DNA from: Megalobrama amblycephala | Lineage: Eukaryota > Chordata > Actinopteri > Cypriniformes > Xenocyprididae | Assembly (NCBI RefSeq): GCF_018812025.1 | Contig: NC_063054.1 | Coordinates: 23,713,142-23,777,141, forward strand | Reading direction: 5' to 3' | Length of the DNA stretch: 64,000 nt | In this document: piece by piece, positions 37,001-48,352 of the stretch | How the letters are laid out: every line of letters begins with the position of its first letter | Numbering within the stretch: the stretch's first letter is position 1 | The notes under the pieces: model-generated | Told to the model about the DNA's origin: nothing | Databases searched by the model: none | The model's input: the letters and a program-made list of their open reading frames with translations, nothing else | Made by a program: the position numbers and the translations under genes

Positions 37001-40000
37001 CTGTGTTTCGTTACATTACTTTCATGTGGATCTTTCGTCAAAATCAGTAAAATCTTAGAATTTGTAAACGGAATTTATTTGTAATTCCTCTTAATTTATT
37101 CCTAACTGATTTGTCTGTACCTAACATTTGAGCACTGCATGCATGATCACTACATATTGCCTGTTCTTGATGTATAACCACATGAATAGATCTAACATGA
37201 ACATGTCTGAGGGCATTAAGAGTTCTCATATTAACAGTTCTGTCATTTCCTTCTATCTCTTTGACCTTTGAGAGTTATCTGTTTGGGCGTTCAGTCTCCC
37301 TGCCAATGCACATATTCAGCTGTGCATCACTATGAACACACAGACACCTTATCCAAAAGAACAGTCTTTCCTACTTGTCTTCTTCACACAGAATAAGCTC
37401 TGTATGTCCAATCCCTTCAAAAAATTCTGAACTTCACTATGACTCAGGAAGAAGCTGTATTAGACTTTAAAGCTCACACAAATACACACCACACACTAAT
37501 TCAGTCTGTCAGCTCTGTGACTTAGTCAGGCATCCCAGCGTGCTGAGGCTTAGTCAACAGTGCCCAGTCTCTGGGGTTCCCTTGCTTTTGCAGTGCTACA
37601 GCACATCTTGCAGCGCAAAAGAGCTTTTGTATAAAATACTGTTTCTAATGTTATGTTTCAAACCAGGGTTTCCTCTTTATATACTTCGTATAGAGTAAGA
37701 ACTTTGTATTTAGATCTAGAATTTCCCCTAGTGTACAACAGATCAGAGAGATCAGAGAACTAACTAACCACCATACTGCCATGCAAAGGCAAACAAAGTA
37801 CATGCATACATTGTCAAAACTAAATTACTCAAATCAGTCATAACGCCCAATTTTAAGGTTTATTATTTGAATAAGATAGGGTTTTTAAGAGCTGTTTCTT
37901 GAACTCCTTTATTTTGTCCTCCCAACATATTTACGTTACATTACTTACATTCTTGAGACAGACACGCTTAAACATGAAAGGAGTGTTGATATGTATGCAG
38001 TTTTGTCTTTGTCAAATTTTGGTCTGGTTTTCACATTATTTTGCTTATGCAGAATGTGTGTGGCTCTGCATGAAAGTTTAATGGTACAGTATGCGTGTGT
38101 GCTCTGCATGTGTGATGCATGTATGTTACTAACTGGCCCTTTTGCCTGTCTGCCCTCGTCAACTGGTCTCCAGGGGAGACGTTTGACAGGCAGGCCAGCA
38201 TCCGCCGCTCCCTAATAAACACTGACACTCTGGTCCGCCGGCCCAAGAAGGTTAAGCGAAGAAAGACTATTTCAGGGGTGCCTGACAGCGTCCAACAGGA
38301 ACTAGGTATGGTATGGCTTTGCCAGCTATCTGTGTTGCTGCTCCTGCCTCGCCTGTTTCCATTTAGATGGCTGTGTAGTCATCTTCATGTAGTACTGTAG
38401 TTGTCATGACCATATAATGTAGTTTGTCATGACCCTGCCTTTTATTCCCATCTCAATGCATTTTCTGTGCATTGATTTTAGAAGTCTTAGGATCATCCTA
38501 ATCTCTTTGATTTCCCAATTCGAAATTAATTAAATTCCGATTTAAAATTACTGTCTCATAAGTTTATATTCAAATCATCTATTAATTTGCTAATCATCTC
38601 TCGTGGCATAAATGGGGATTTCTTGCATGCTTTCTCTCAGCGCTCTGTTATATAATCTCAGCATCCAACAGCTGCATCCCGCATTCCATTTCCCAACACT
38701 CCCCTGGGTAACTGTCCCTGATTCTATTTAGTTTGCTTCCTGTTAATGTATGGGAGTGCTCATATTTGGAGCCGTTGTTGAAGATGGCATTCCACATTTT
38801 GCTTTGCAGCCAACTGATGCTACTGCATAATCCACTATCCAGATTCTTCTGGCAAAACACTTCATATTTTATCAGGAGAGTAATGGAGGGGGAGGGGGAG
38901 GTAAAATAGATGTAGTAGAAGAAAAAAAATTGTGCAGATAGTCCACGTTGGATATGTGGGTTTTTTTTGTGTGTGTGTGTGCGTGTGTGCTATGGGGAAG
39001 TATATCAGCAAGTTTCATTTAATTTTCAATAACGCTAACATACTGTTAAAATGCCATATCTGTTTCCACACATGCCAGATTATGGGGATTGTGGAAAGGG
39101 CATTCTGTATCACTCTTTGTATTTGCTATTTGTAGATATGCTTTTAATGAGCCCTTCTTTACTAGAACAGATGGGTGTGGGGGAGAAATAGAGTGTCAAG
39201 CTCTTTAAAGATGTTTTGCTGATAGCGATGCACAATAAATCTGCATTAAGTCCCATTCTGTTGTTTATACATGCAGGGGTGAGGGCTAACTTTGTGCACC
39301 AGTGTCATATCCCTGGCTCTAAAACTTAAGCTGATCTGATAGAAATGCTTTTAAGACAAGTCTCTGTCTGGCAGTTAGAATGTCACTCTTGTATGGTAAT
39401 TTATTCTCTAACATTGAGCATGACATTAAGAAGATGCAAGGTTGCACACTGCTGGGTGTGTATGATTGTAACAGGAGGCATAATACATTAACAGCCTATG
39501 GTTTTCAACTAAACTCTAGAAATGTGTTTGCATGCATAAATGAATAAGCCCATAAAGATGTGTGGTTTGTGTGAGAGAGTGCTGTAAGTACTGCTAGACC
39601 ATCTGCCTGTCTTCCTTTTGAGCACCGGCTTACTAAGACCATTGACTCTCAGTGACTCTTGCAAACTCTCAGTGACACTCAGGAATGGACAATATTTTTG
39701 GTGCCAGCCATTAAGTTATCAACCTTAATAAAAGTTTCCAGAAGTCATCAACGTGCCACATGTGGCTCTAGATAATCAAATTAATTAGCTCTCAATAGAG
39801 AGAGCTAATCTGATTGGCAGCTGATGTCACAAAGAGATGAAGGGGAGAGAAGCAGAGAAACAAGCAGCTGTAGTATTTGTCATAATTGTCTCCTTTATTT
39901 TTTTCCCTTTGCAGCGGCTAAGGGGCGTGGAGGAGAGCTTCGGCCACAGTCCATGTTTATCCCTGGACAGTATTCAACACTTGGGCGAGTCATGAATAGG

Positions 40001-43000
40001 AATTCAACTCTCCATCGATCTATAACAAAAGATTCTGGCTGCCAGACTGAGGAGGTGAAAATTGTCCCACCCTCTGTGAGGAGAATACGAGCTCAGAAGG
40101 GTCAAGGAATTGCTGCTCAAATGGCTGGCATCTCCACTTCTGCCACAAACATCTCTTCTGTTTATGATGGGAGCTCACCTGGAAGTTCTGTTGTAGTAAT
40201 GGCACCACAGTTTGGCAATGATATCCAACGTTTTCACAGCTTGCCACGAGGTGCACGGGTGTCACTAAATGCAGATCCCCTTTACAGTAGCACCCCTTTT
40301 AGGCAAGAAGACTCCGCTGCAAAAGCACCTCAGCAGATTGGAAAATTACAAGTAGATGATACTGTGGTGCACATGAGGAATGCCCCCAGGGTATGTACCC
40401 AAGCCCGGCCAAAATCTCAGGAGGTGAGAGGTACTCAGAAGGAGTGGGGATCTGTCTCAGGTCCAGCCTGTGTAGTTTCTCCACATGCAACCTACTCAAC
40501 CTCGCTTATACCTAATGCTACTCTGTCATGTTCTGCTGAGGTTATTGCACTTCACACCACATCGAGCCCAGGCCAGAGCCCACTTGCTGGGTCACCATAC
40601 ACTAGAGCTAGACCTCTTAGCATGGTCTCAGCTGTCAATAGTGAGAGCACTAGTAGTGTAGGCACAGGATCGCACACACCAGAAGCAGGCATGAAGGATA
40701 CCTGTAGTGAGACTGGCCAGTCAGATAGCAGTTTGCACAGCCACAGCACCATTGCTGCAGGAACATTGTCTTCAGACGAGCAATGGATTTATGACACTCC
40801 TGAGAATGTCTTGCCCAGAAGGACACTGACTTCCAGCTGCTCAACACCCATAAATAACCTCTATAGTAGCCTTGAACGCTCCTCAAAAGGTACAGACTCT
40901 AGTTCACTCTACTCTATGGACAATGATGGCTACTACACATCCATGCATCTGGATTCAGGCCTTAGGTCAAGGAGCCAGGGTAGTGGCCATGGTCATGGTA
41001 TAGGAGGAAGAGCAGCAAGACACAGTATGTATGAGTGCCTGGGTCAGCAAGAAGACAGAACCAGCTTGTACAGTGACCACTCACTGTCACGTTCCATCTC
41101 TCTACGCAAACCTAAGAAACCACCTCTTCCACCAGCACGCACAGACTCTCTACGACGAAAGCCTAAGAAAACCAGCTCCCCCACTGCCAATAATGTAGGG
41201 TCAGATATTAGCAATGGTTCTCTTCTCAATGAGTCACTGATTGCCACGCTCCAACAGTCACTTCAGAATGGGCTGAAAGGCAAAGGGTCCTCCACCTCAC
41301 CATCTCACAGTCCTTGTAGCGACTATGAGGACCCCTGGATGCTTCGTCCCAGGAGCCAGAGCAGCATCAGTGCAGGCAGCAGTGGTGTATCAGCAGCAGG
41401 GATGGCTCATGTGTACTCCATCTGTCATGTCACACCTTCTCATAGTGATACTAGTAGCCTCCGTTCTGATTATGCAGACTCTTGGGGCTACTACATGGAT
41501 TATCCTCGTCCATCTGGAGATCAAACACAGTCACCATGCACCAATTCATTTTCTGCTGGACAAGTGGGTGAGATTGGAAATGGAAGAGGCCTCCACAATG
41601 GTAACCAGGCTACTCTTCCTCCTGCTCAGGAAGGAAATGTGAAGCCCAGAACAGGCACCTCATCGCCAGACAGGGTACATCGGTTGACTTCTCCATCAAG
41701 TGGATACTCAAGTCAATCTAATACTCCAACAGCTGGCACTCCTGTCCCCTCATTTATGAGATGCATGTCCCCATCAGGCAGCAAACCCAAACCCAGAGTG
41801 CCTGAAAGAAAGTCATCCTTGCTCTCATCTGTATCCATATCCTCTTCTTCCACTTCTCTTTCCTCTAACACCTCTGATTCCAACAGGAACAATATTCCTC
41901 CTCCACCTCCTCTTCCAGCTGCACCTGTGGCTCTTGTATCTTTCAATCCTCCATCCTTTCCTCCTCCCCTTGCGCCCTCCAGCCCTGTGTGCACTGCAGA
42001 TGAGAAGTTTCCTCCTCCGCCACCTGCTTTACCCACCACCCCCCATCAACAAGCATCCATGTGCCCTACTTACATCAATTCTTCCCCTGAATTTCCACCT
42101 CCTCCACCTCCAGAAGTGTTGACAGACCCTGCCTTGTCGGGCCTTAATAATTCTTTCAGCCCTCCACCTCCACCACCACCACTGCCTGCTTGTTCCACCA
42201 TCCCTGCTTATTCTCTATCCCAAAATCAACTCCTACCCAGTATGACACCACCTACACCTTCTTCTGCTTGCTTGAAGGAAATTAAGGGTAGCCTAAAACC
42301 AGTGAACTCAGAAAAGAGACCAGTGTCACCTCACTCTGAGCAGCCTAGTAAGGTTGGCATGCCTCTGATCACCCCATTTGCTCTGCAGAGTGTGCAACTT
42401 CGGCCAGCAAAGCGGCCAGAAAACAATGAAGTTAGCCAGTTGGCCAGACCTCAAACACCAGAGAAACCTCAAAAACCAGGGAATCCCACAGTTCCTCAGG
42501 TTTCTTCAATACCTTCAAATTTAAGGCCATCATCTCCAGAGAAAAAACTCTCCATCCAGCATAGCCAGGATAGCCATATTGAAGCACAACCTGACTGTGA
42601 TGTAAAATCACATTCTGAACCAACATCCTGCCTTACAAATGGGTCCATAGATCTTGGCAAGGTTAAGGCTACAGCTGAAGTAGATGGTCTAGATACTGCC
42701 CTCTCATCACCTGCAGAAGCACCACAAAACACTACACCCAAGAAAAAGCCTCCTCTGGTTTCCAAAAAGCCCACGTTTTCTCTCACCTTTTCTTCAGTGG
42801 ATCATGTCAGTGATTTGCTGAGTGCTCAGAATGACGTTTGCATCTCTAAGTCTACACCTGAAGGTCTGGACCCCACACCTGTGCCAGAACAGGAAGAGAC
42901 AACTGAGAAGGATAGCATTGGTATTTCTGCACCTTCTGAGGAGATAAGATACATTTCTCCCACAAATTGTGAAGCTCAGGAGTCCTCACAGACTTCTGGT

Positions 43001-43057
43001 ACCATCATTCTTGATGCAGACATGGGTACCATTGAAGCAAAGAATGAAGAAGAGGGA

Positions 43058-43097
<40 letters not shown>

Positions 43098-46000
43098 TAA
43101 CCAGCAGTACAGGATCTTTTGGATCTAAAGATGATGAAAGTGGTGAGTTAGATTTTCCTAATTTTACTCTGTGGAGATCATTTATAAAACTGGGTGACAC
43201 AAAATCATACAATTTTAAATACTCTGGCCTTTTTAAAGAGTCAGAGGCACTATTGGATGACATATGTGATCTCAAGCTTTAAATTACATAAAGATAGATG
43301 ATAGGAACAAGGTGATGCACATTAGCCCTTCAGCTTGTATTAAAACAGCATTGTAAAGAAAAACTTGTGTATAAGTTTTTATGCATTTAAGGCAAGAGGT
43401 GGCTCACCTCTAACATGAGTGTATCAGGGCTTAGAATGGGACAGCACTCAAGCAGCCCTTTGGATTTAGTACTACTTTAGTTTTACTTCTCTTTGTCTCT
43501 TTCCCCAAGTCTTTCACTTTATTCATTCAGCCTCTCCTCCCCTTTCACCATCTGTCCCTTTGACTTCTGATTCTTTCAGCCTTTTCTCACTCTCTCCTGT
43601 TTTACCACTCTCTCATATCCTTCTGTTTTGTATTGTTTCATTTATAGATTCTCTAACCAGTTTTGAATGCATGTAACACAACTTTATAATATTTCCAAAA
43701 AATCATGTAAATAAGGAAATGAGCAGATAAATTAAGTTACAGGTAATAAAAATAAATAAATGTAAAATAAATATTAAATATTAAATTATTGAAGTAATGA
43801 ATATTAAGGGTACTGACAGCAACTATACACAGACAACTCTTGAATATGGTAATTAAAGCAATGGCTATTTAATGAGGATGTGCAGCTTACATATTGAGAC
43901 TTTTATAGTTGTTTCTCTTAAATTTTAAATAAAACTATTACAGCATGTAGCTAAAGAGAAAACGTGCATCTCTCTCAACGTCACAGTGTCCACAGACTCT
44001 CCTCCTCACACTTCTAGTCATGGTCAGGATAGAATGGGACAGCATTTCTTAGGGAAAGCCGTTTAAACGGGATGGGGTGGGGGGTGGAGCTGACTGTGGG
44101 TAGAGGAGGAGAGAAGTGAGGGAGGGGTATGGAGAGAGCGCGTAACGTGAGATCACCCTCAGTGTCTCAGGCAAGTGCAGATGTGAGATGAGAGGAGAGC
44201 AGAGCAGTGCAACTGAACTCTGGAAAGGTGGATACGACCATAACAATGTAAGATAATATTAAACATACAGTTTTTTTTAATGTCTTTATGTGTTATTTTT
44301 GAAGAGTGTGACATATATGTGTGTCCTTGGATTTATTGATGGCTATAGGATGTCTCGGTACTTATATGAAATGTAGGATTTTGGTTGACTGTTTTTAAAA
44401 TCTGATGTTTTCTGATATTTTATATAAAACTATTCAAGCTCTGCCAGTATTTATCTGCATAGGTTTTCCTCTCTACGTTTTGAATGTTTTCTTTAGACAA
44501 GTTTGACAACATGCCAATGCATTTTGACATGACATAATATTGAGTTCTAGAATGACAGTATCTGTTTGTCAGCTGGGTCCTGCTTGCAGTGTGTTCATTT
44601 ATTTTCATGTCATTAGACTCTGCCTTTGAAGTTTTATTATCATCATTACACTTATGGATTTGGCAGATGCTTTTATACAAATTGACGTGTATCGCATTAC
44701 AATCAAACACATGACCTTGGTGATGGAAGCGCAATGCTTATAACAACACTATGCAATTTATTTATATTATTATTGTATGAGTTTAATATATGTATGTTCT
44801 ACCAGGAGAGGTGTTTGAGTCCAGCACATTGGACGTTGCTCAATCTCCCAGCATCAACGGTGACAGCTGTGGGGACATGGTGACCCCCACTCGGCCCCGC
44901 ACCACAGAGGACCTGTTTGCTGCCATTCACAGGTAAATTCCCAAATACTTTGCAGGTATCCCTTTTCCAGTCTCATCTACTTGCTTTCCACTCCATCCTT
45001 CCCACCTCCCATAAACCTCATTCATAACTTTAAAGTGGGCTGTCCTATCCAATCACAGATACATTCATCAAAGATAGAGTGTGGAAGGAAAGCAGCCTGT
45101 AAAGAGTAGGGCTTCTGTGGTCTCTGTGTGTCAGATTGAGAAATGCCCCAGGCTGATGCATTACTCCACTAGATGCTCATGTACAGTTTGGCTGTGTAAA
45201 AAAAACATGCACTCTCTTCTAATTCTGACTTAAAGCCTTACTGCAGTTCTTCACGTGAAAATGCACCTCTGTTGCATACCATATGGGGCATTATTTAAAA
45301 TTCATTCATGTTGTTGTGTCTTTGTTCACACAGCCGTATTATGAATGCAGGCTCTTCCATAGTCACGTGTAATGGGCAGGTTTTTGAAGTTCTTTAGCAC
45401 GTCACACAATTTCATTCGAGAGGATTTGGTTTCCTCTGCTACAGTGTGTGTGTGTGTGTGTGTGTGCACAGCTTTGCTCTTCCTTATGCTCTGGTCCGCT
45501 GCAATCTCACACATATATTAGAGCAAAAGATATCCTTGAAATGGAAGACCAGTTTAGATGTAGTGTGACAGTGCACCAGATGCTATATGTGCTCAGTAAA
45601 TCCTGCGGTTTGCCCGGTGCCTTTCTCAAAGCGCTGAGCTTTAGATGAATCAAATAAAAAAAGCTGGAGTGAAAGCTAGATTGCAACCAGTGTTTACAGC
45701 ATTTGTCTCAAATTTGACCTACTGTGTTTTGAAGGACTTCACTGCAAAAATCAGTATTTAATCTGTATTTTTTGTTTTAAAAAATAGTTTTTAGTTTAAA
45801 CATGCTTAATTTACTTGGAAAAACAAAATTACATATTATAGAACAAAATGATCAATAGTATGTGGAAAGCCTCCTCCTGATTAAAGAGTTTGCATATTGC
45901 ACAATCCAATGTTACAGCACACATGACACTATTTTGTTGCAACAGTTTTGGGAGGGTCTTTATCCGTTCCAGAATGACAATGTCTCTTGCACACAAAGCA

Positions 46001-48352
46001 AAGTCCATAATGAAGTAGTTTATGGAGTCTGAACTGGAAGAACTTGCCTGGTTGGGTGATTGGGCCTGGCTCACTGTCGGTGTTCCCATTCATCCCAAAG
46101 ATGTTCCGCGTGGTTCAGGTCCACACCAGACTTGGTCAATCATTTCTTCATGAACCTTGCTCTGTGACACGAGTCATGCTGGAGGAAAAAGAGGCCCTCC
46201 CCAAATTATTGCAAGATAAATTGCTCAAAATAAGTGTATTATTTAACCTCTGCAAATTGTTTTTTGTCTGTTTTATGCGTAAACCTCAGAAATGAAGCAT
46301 AGAATTAATCCTACTTTCTAATTTTAAAAATAAAATCTTAAATTTGAAAAATAACATTTTATTATTTTTAGATATTTTTAAAGAGCGTTTTTAACATTTA
46401 AATGGGGTTTTTCAATAGAAATATATTTTCGATATTGTATCTCTGACACTTCAATTCTTGCTTCCACATCCTTTGTCATTTTCCCACCACTCTGTCATAT
46501 CTGTCATTCTCTTCCTCCTTGGTCTTTCCTGATCTCTCCCATCCTCCCTTTCCTTCTCTTTCGTTCAGCCTGGACCAGTTGAACACGAACACCCCCCAAC
46601 ATACGAGGTGCGGTCTGGCAAGTAATTAGCTGTTGGCGTATTCCTCCCGTGGCGATGCTAGGGTGGGATTAGCTCTATAATCTCCCAGCGCATCTCAGAC
46701 GTGGGATGAATTTCTGCTCCATCCCGCAGATAATCCCACGCTCCCTAATCTGCAGCATTTATGCCATGCTAATGAATTTGATTTGATCCTGGACACAAAT
46801 GCTAGCTTTCATTGACCCAAGGTCCCCCTACTGGTGGGGTTAATGAACAGCCCACTGGGTTAAAATGATGCTGGGCATTTTGCCCAGTTTGCTTTGTTGA
46901 TTAGGCTTCCATTATGTCTGCACTTCCATAAAGTTGCAATGCTTGCAGTATTCCTCTTTGGTTTGGCTTTTAAAGGACTGAATTTGTATTAAACAAACCC
47001 CCCTCCCCCCCCCCCCCACACTCCTGCTATTTATATCCTGCATTAAGATATTCCTGCTTTTCCAATTTTGCAGTAAAGTTTTGGTTTGCTGGGGGCTAGT
47101 GGAGTTTAATGAGAATGTGGGACAGAAATCAATGAAGGGGATAGGCTCATCAAGACTGAAAAAATTAATCACTAAAATTGACTTGAATCTTATTCAAGTT
47201 GTTCTGCTTCAGGAGTAGTTAGATTAGTTGTTAATTGAATTGAAGCATTTTAGTTAAACAGTTGTGGCGGCAATAAATTGGCAGCTCTGTCATTATTCTC
47301 TAAATAATAGTTCAAATCAAACACAAACTTTATTTTTGTTTATGAACTGATTCTCTGCAGCCTACTGCTAACCAATATAAGCTTGAGCTAATATTGCTAA
47401 GCTAAGTTTTTTTTAACCTTTGGTTTAAGGATGCACAATTTTAAAACTCTCAATTTTTAAAAAACAAAAACCCTTTGTTTTAAATGCTACAAGTGATTTT
47501 AGCCATAACAACATAATCGACAGTATGAAAAATTGATAATTCATTTTTAAATTTAAAGATTAAATTTGTGTTATTAAATAAGTGAGGGTTAGAAAAATAT
47601 CAATTATCTTCAGATTCCATTAACAGATGTGGTCCTAATATATTGTGCATCCCTACTTTGGCTTACATTGCTTAATATCTGTTTTTACAAAACAATTTAT
47701 TTGACATTATTTTACTTTTATCTCCAGGTCAAAGCGGAAGGTCTTGGGGCGCAAGGAATCCGAAGAGGACCGTTCGCGAGGTCCTCTATCCCCACCGGTC
47801 ACCCCCACAGGAACGGCCCCCAGCTTGACCTCCTCCTTGCCACGGCAAACGGGCTCCATACAGCGCAGCCTGCGCAAATCCCCGACCAGCAGCGACACCT
47901 TCAAGGCCCTCCTGCTGAAGAAAGGCAGTCGGTCCGAGACCAGCTTCCGCATGTCTGCCGCCGAGATGCTGCGCAGCACCGACCCGCGCTTTCAAAGGAC
48001 TCGCTCTCTCGACTCCTCGTTCGATCCAGCATCTCCGATGGGCGAGAGCCCCTGCTCTTCTCCGGGCCGCAACAAACGGGCGTCCGAGGACTGGGCACGC
48101 AATGAGGGAATGTTCTCAACGTCCCCGTCATTAATCGGGACGAAGTACGGCCGATCCCGCACACCGCCCTCTGCCGCCAGCAGCAAGTACAACGCCCGCA
48201 GCCGGATCCTCAGCAGCCCCATGACAGTTATTTGTGAGAGGGAAGGAGAACTCACCGACTGTGAAGACCCATGCCCTCTTCCTCCATCAAACATGCCCCT
48301 TCCCAACTCTCAGGACTCTAACAGCACTTTATGCGAACAGAGCAGCAGTTAG
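29053..48352 (+). CDS. nhsl1: nhsl1 gene (NHS-like 1), eight coding exons, short-N-terminus isoform
   Basis: Joined exons 29053-29107, 32654-32806, 34380-34507, 36692-36884, 38174-38305, 39915-43142, 44806-44932 and 47728-48352 give 4641 nt, an open frame of 1546 residues. Every intron is GT-AG and every phase matches. Family hallmarks seen: [20 protein letters not shown] in exon 2, [13 protein letters not shown] in exon 4, a basic [10 protein letters not shown] in exon 5, [28 protein letters not shown] and proline runs in exon 6, [15 protein letters not shown] across exons 7-8, and [13 protein letters not shown] near the end. These identify the Nance-Horan family, with NHSL1 the best fit over NHS and NHSL2 (from memory of the family). 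NHSL1 is known to bind Abi/Scar-WAVE and restrain Arp2/3-driven lamellipodia, and fish nhsl1b is needed for facial branchiomotor neuron migration. This isoform lacks the N-terminal WAVE homology domain, whose exon would lie upstream of the window. Whether it is the a or b copy is inferred from the hebp2 neighbour. Confidence 0.93.
29108..32653 (+). other. nhsl1: nhsl1 intron 1
   Basis: A 3.5-kb GT-AG intron. It contains a probable inverted-repeat element (29551-30062), A+T-rich low-complexity DNA (30110-30680) and short TG tracts. No exon is seen. Confidence 0.8.
29551..30062. mobile_element. possible inverted-repeat element in nhsl1 intron 1
   Basis: The ends CAATTGACCCTTCGC and (complemented) GAATTGAACCTTCGC match at 13 of 15 positions. 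The block at 29806-29925 (GTGACAGATCACTGT, GATCATCTCTTCCT) is shared with 2484-2600. Target duplication is unclear. Confidence 0.45.
32654..32806 (+). CDS. nhsl1: nhsl1 exon 2
   Basis: The acceptor TTTTTAG at 32651-32653 follows a T-rich tract, and the donor is GTACGA. The exon encodes [11 protein letters not shown] through VNLKTALR, the most conserved N-terminal block of the NHS family ([18 protein letters not shown]). Its length of 153 bp is divisible by three and both boundaries are phase 1. Confidence 0.95.
34051..34084. repeat. nhsl1: (CA)n microsatellite in nhsl1 intron 2
   Basis: A 34-bp pure CA tract, 296 bp before exon 3. Confidence 0.96.
34380..34507 (+). CDS. nhsl1: nhsl1 exon 3
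   Basis: The acceptor is TTCCCACAG and the donor GTAGGC. The exon encodes [20 protein letters not shown] followed by a serine-rich and then acidic segment ([14 protein letters not shown]). It enters in phase 1 and leaves in phase 0, 128 bp. The [12 protein letters not shown] motif is shared across NHS-family members. Confidence 0.94.
34967..34982 (-). promoter_or_regulatory. CTCF-type motif in nhsl1 intron 3
   Basis: On the minus strand CCAGCAGAGGGCAGCC agrees with the vertebrate CTCF core (CCASYAGRKGGCRS) at every core position. Binding is inferred. Confidence 0.5.
36692..36884 (+). CDS. nhsl1: nhsl1 exon 4
   Basis: The acceptor TTTTTAG at 36690-36691 is followed by TCC ACA GCA. An alternative AG four codons in was not preferred because the upstream one follows the better pyrimidine tract. 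The exon encodes [13 protein letters not shown], then [20 protein letters not shown] and VPIDVTG, the conserved family block. The donor is GTAGAA, phase 1 out, 193 bp. Confidence 0.9.
38174..38305 (+). CDS. nhsl1: nhsl1 exon 5, basic cassette
   Basis: The acceptor is CTCCAG and the donor GTATGG. The exon encodes [20 protein letters not shown] followed by [17 protein letters not shown]. The cluster [10 protein letters not shown] resembles a nuclear localisation signal. At 132 bp with phase 1 at both ends, it can be skipped without shifting the frame. Confidence 0.92.
39915..43142 (+). CDS. nhsl1: nhsl1 exon 6, giant central exon
   Basis: The acceptor TTTGCAG ends at 39914. The donor is TG then GTGAGT at 43143. 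The exon is 3228 bp and covers about residues 221-1296. Seen in order: [29 protein letters not shown] (about 405), [19 protein letters not shown] (about 615-635, a likely SH3 ligand), [39 protein letters not shown] (about 812), [14 protein letters not shown], long proline runs (about 881-980), [26 protein letters not shown], and an acidic end with 13 consecutive Asp (about 1268-1280). It is low-complexity, Ser/Pro-rich and probably disordered, as is usual for the family. The single giant exon is a family trait. The frame is also open for 91 bases upstream of the acceptor, but the acceptor and phase exclude that part. Confidence 0.95.
43143..44805 (+). other. nhsl1: nhsl1 intron 6
   Basis: It begins GTGAGT. 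The frame of exon 6 happens to stay open for 46 codons into the intron (to 43282). A GC/GA-rich patch at 44040-44250 and a SINE-like remnant follow. Confidence 0.75.
44640..44744 (-). repeat. nhsl1: tRNA-derived SINE-like remnant 2, in nhsl1 intron 6
   Basis: On the minus strand it shares CATCTGCCAAATCCATAA and a B-box-like TGTTTGATTG with remnant 1, but is more degraded. Confidence 0.4.
44806..44932 (+). CDS. nhsl1: nhsl1 exon 7
   Basis: The acceptor is CTACCAG and the donor GTAAAT. The exon encodes [19 protein letters not shown], then [16 protein letters not shown] completed by the next exon. [20 protein letters not shown] is the most recognisable C-terminal signature of the NHS family. 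It enters in phase 1 and leaves in phase 2, 127 bp. Confidence 0.94.
44933..47727 (+). other. nhsl1: nhsl1 intron 7
   Basis: A 2.8-kb intron with a TG tract (45445-45467), a unique-looking stretch rich in TAATTA and GGATTA words (46615-46800), a C-rich run (47000-47017) and no exon. Confidence 0.75.
47728..48352 (+). CDS. nhsl1: nhsl1 exon 8, terminal coding exon
   Basis: The acceptor is TATCTCCAG, and the TAG stop is at 48350-48352. The exon encodes [18 protein letters not shown], then [52 protein letters not shown] and [15 protein letters not shown], ending in LCEQSSS. All are conserved NHSL1 C-terminal blocks. The exon is clearly GC-richer than the flanking intron. Long open frames on the opposite strand here are shadows of its codon bias. 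Confidence 0.95.

Larger units (their letters stand above)
32807..39914 (+). other. nhsl1: nhsl1 introns 2-5 (between listed exons)
   Basis: Introns 32807-34379, 34508-36691, 36885-38173 and 38306-39914. They contain a T19 run near 33709, a (CA)n tract, one CTCF-type motif and pyrimidine-rich stretches. No large transposon was recognised, unlike the DNA before exon 1 and after the gene. Confidence 0.75.

Noticed and set aside
39824..39914. Upstream extension of the exon 6 frame with its own ATG at 39824
   Set aside because: The TTTGCAG acceptor at 39914, the pyrimidine tract before it and the matching phase from exon 5 show the coding part starts at 39915.
41713..42039. Gly/Glu-rich minus-strand frame within nhsl1 exon 6
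   Set aside because: Complement of the proline- and serine-coding region, a compositional shadow.
47707..48306. Several antisense and out-of-frame open frames over nhsl1 exon 8
   Set aside because: GC-rich codon bias of the true frame suppresses stops in the others. None has family motifs.
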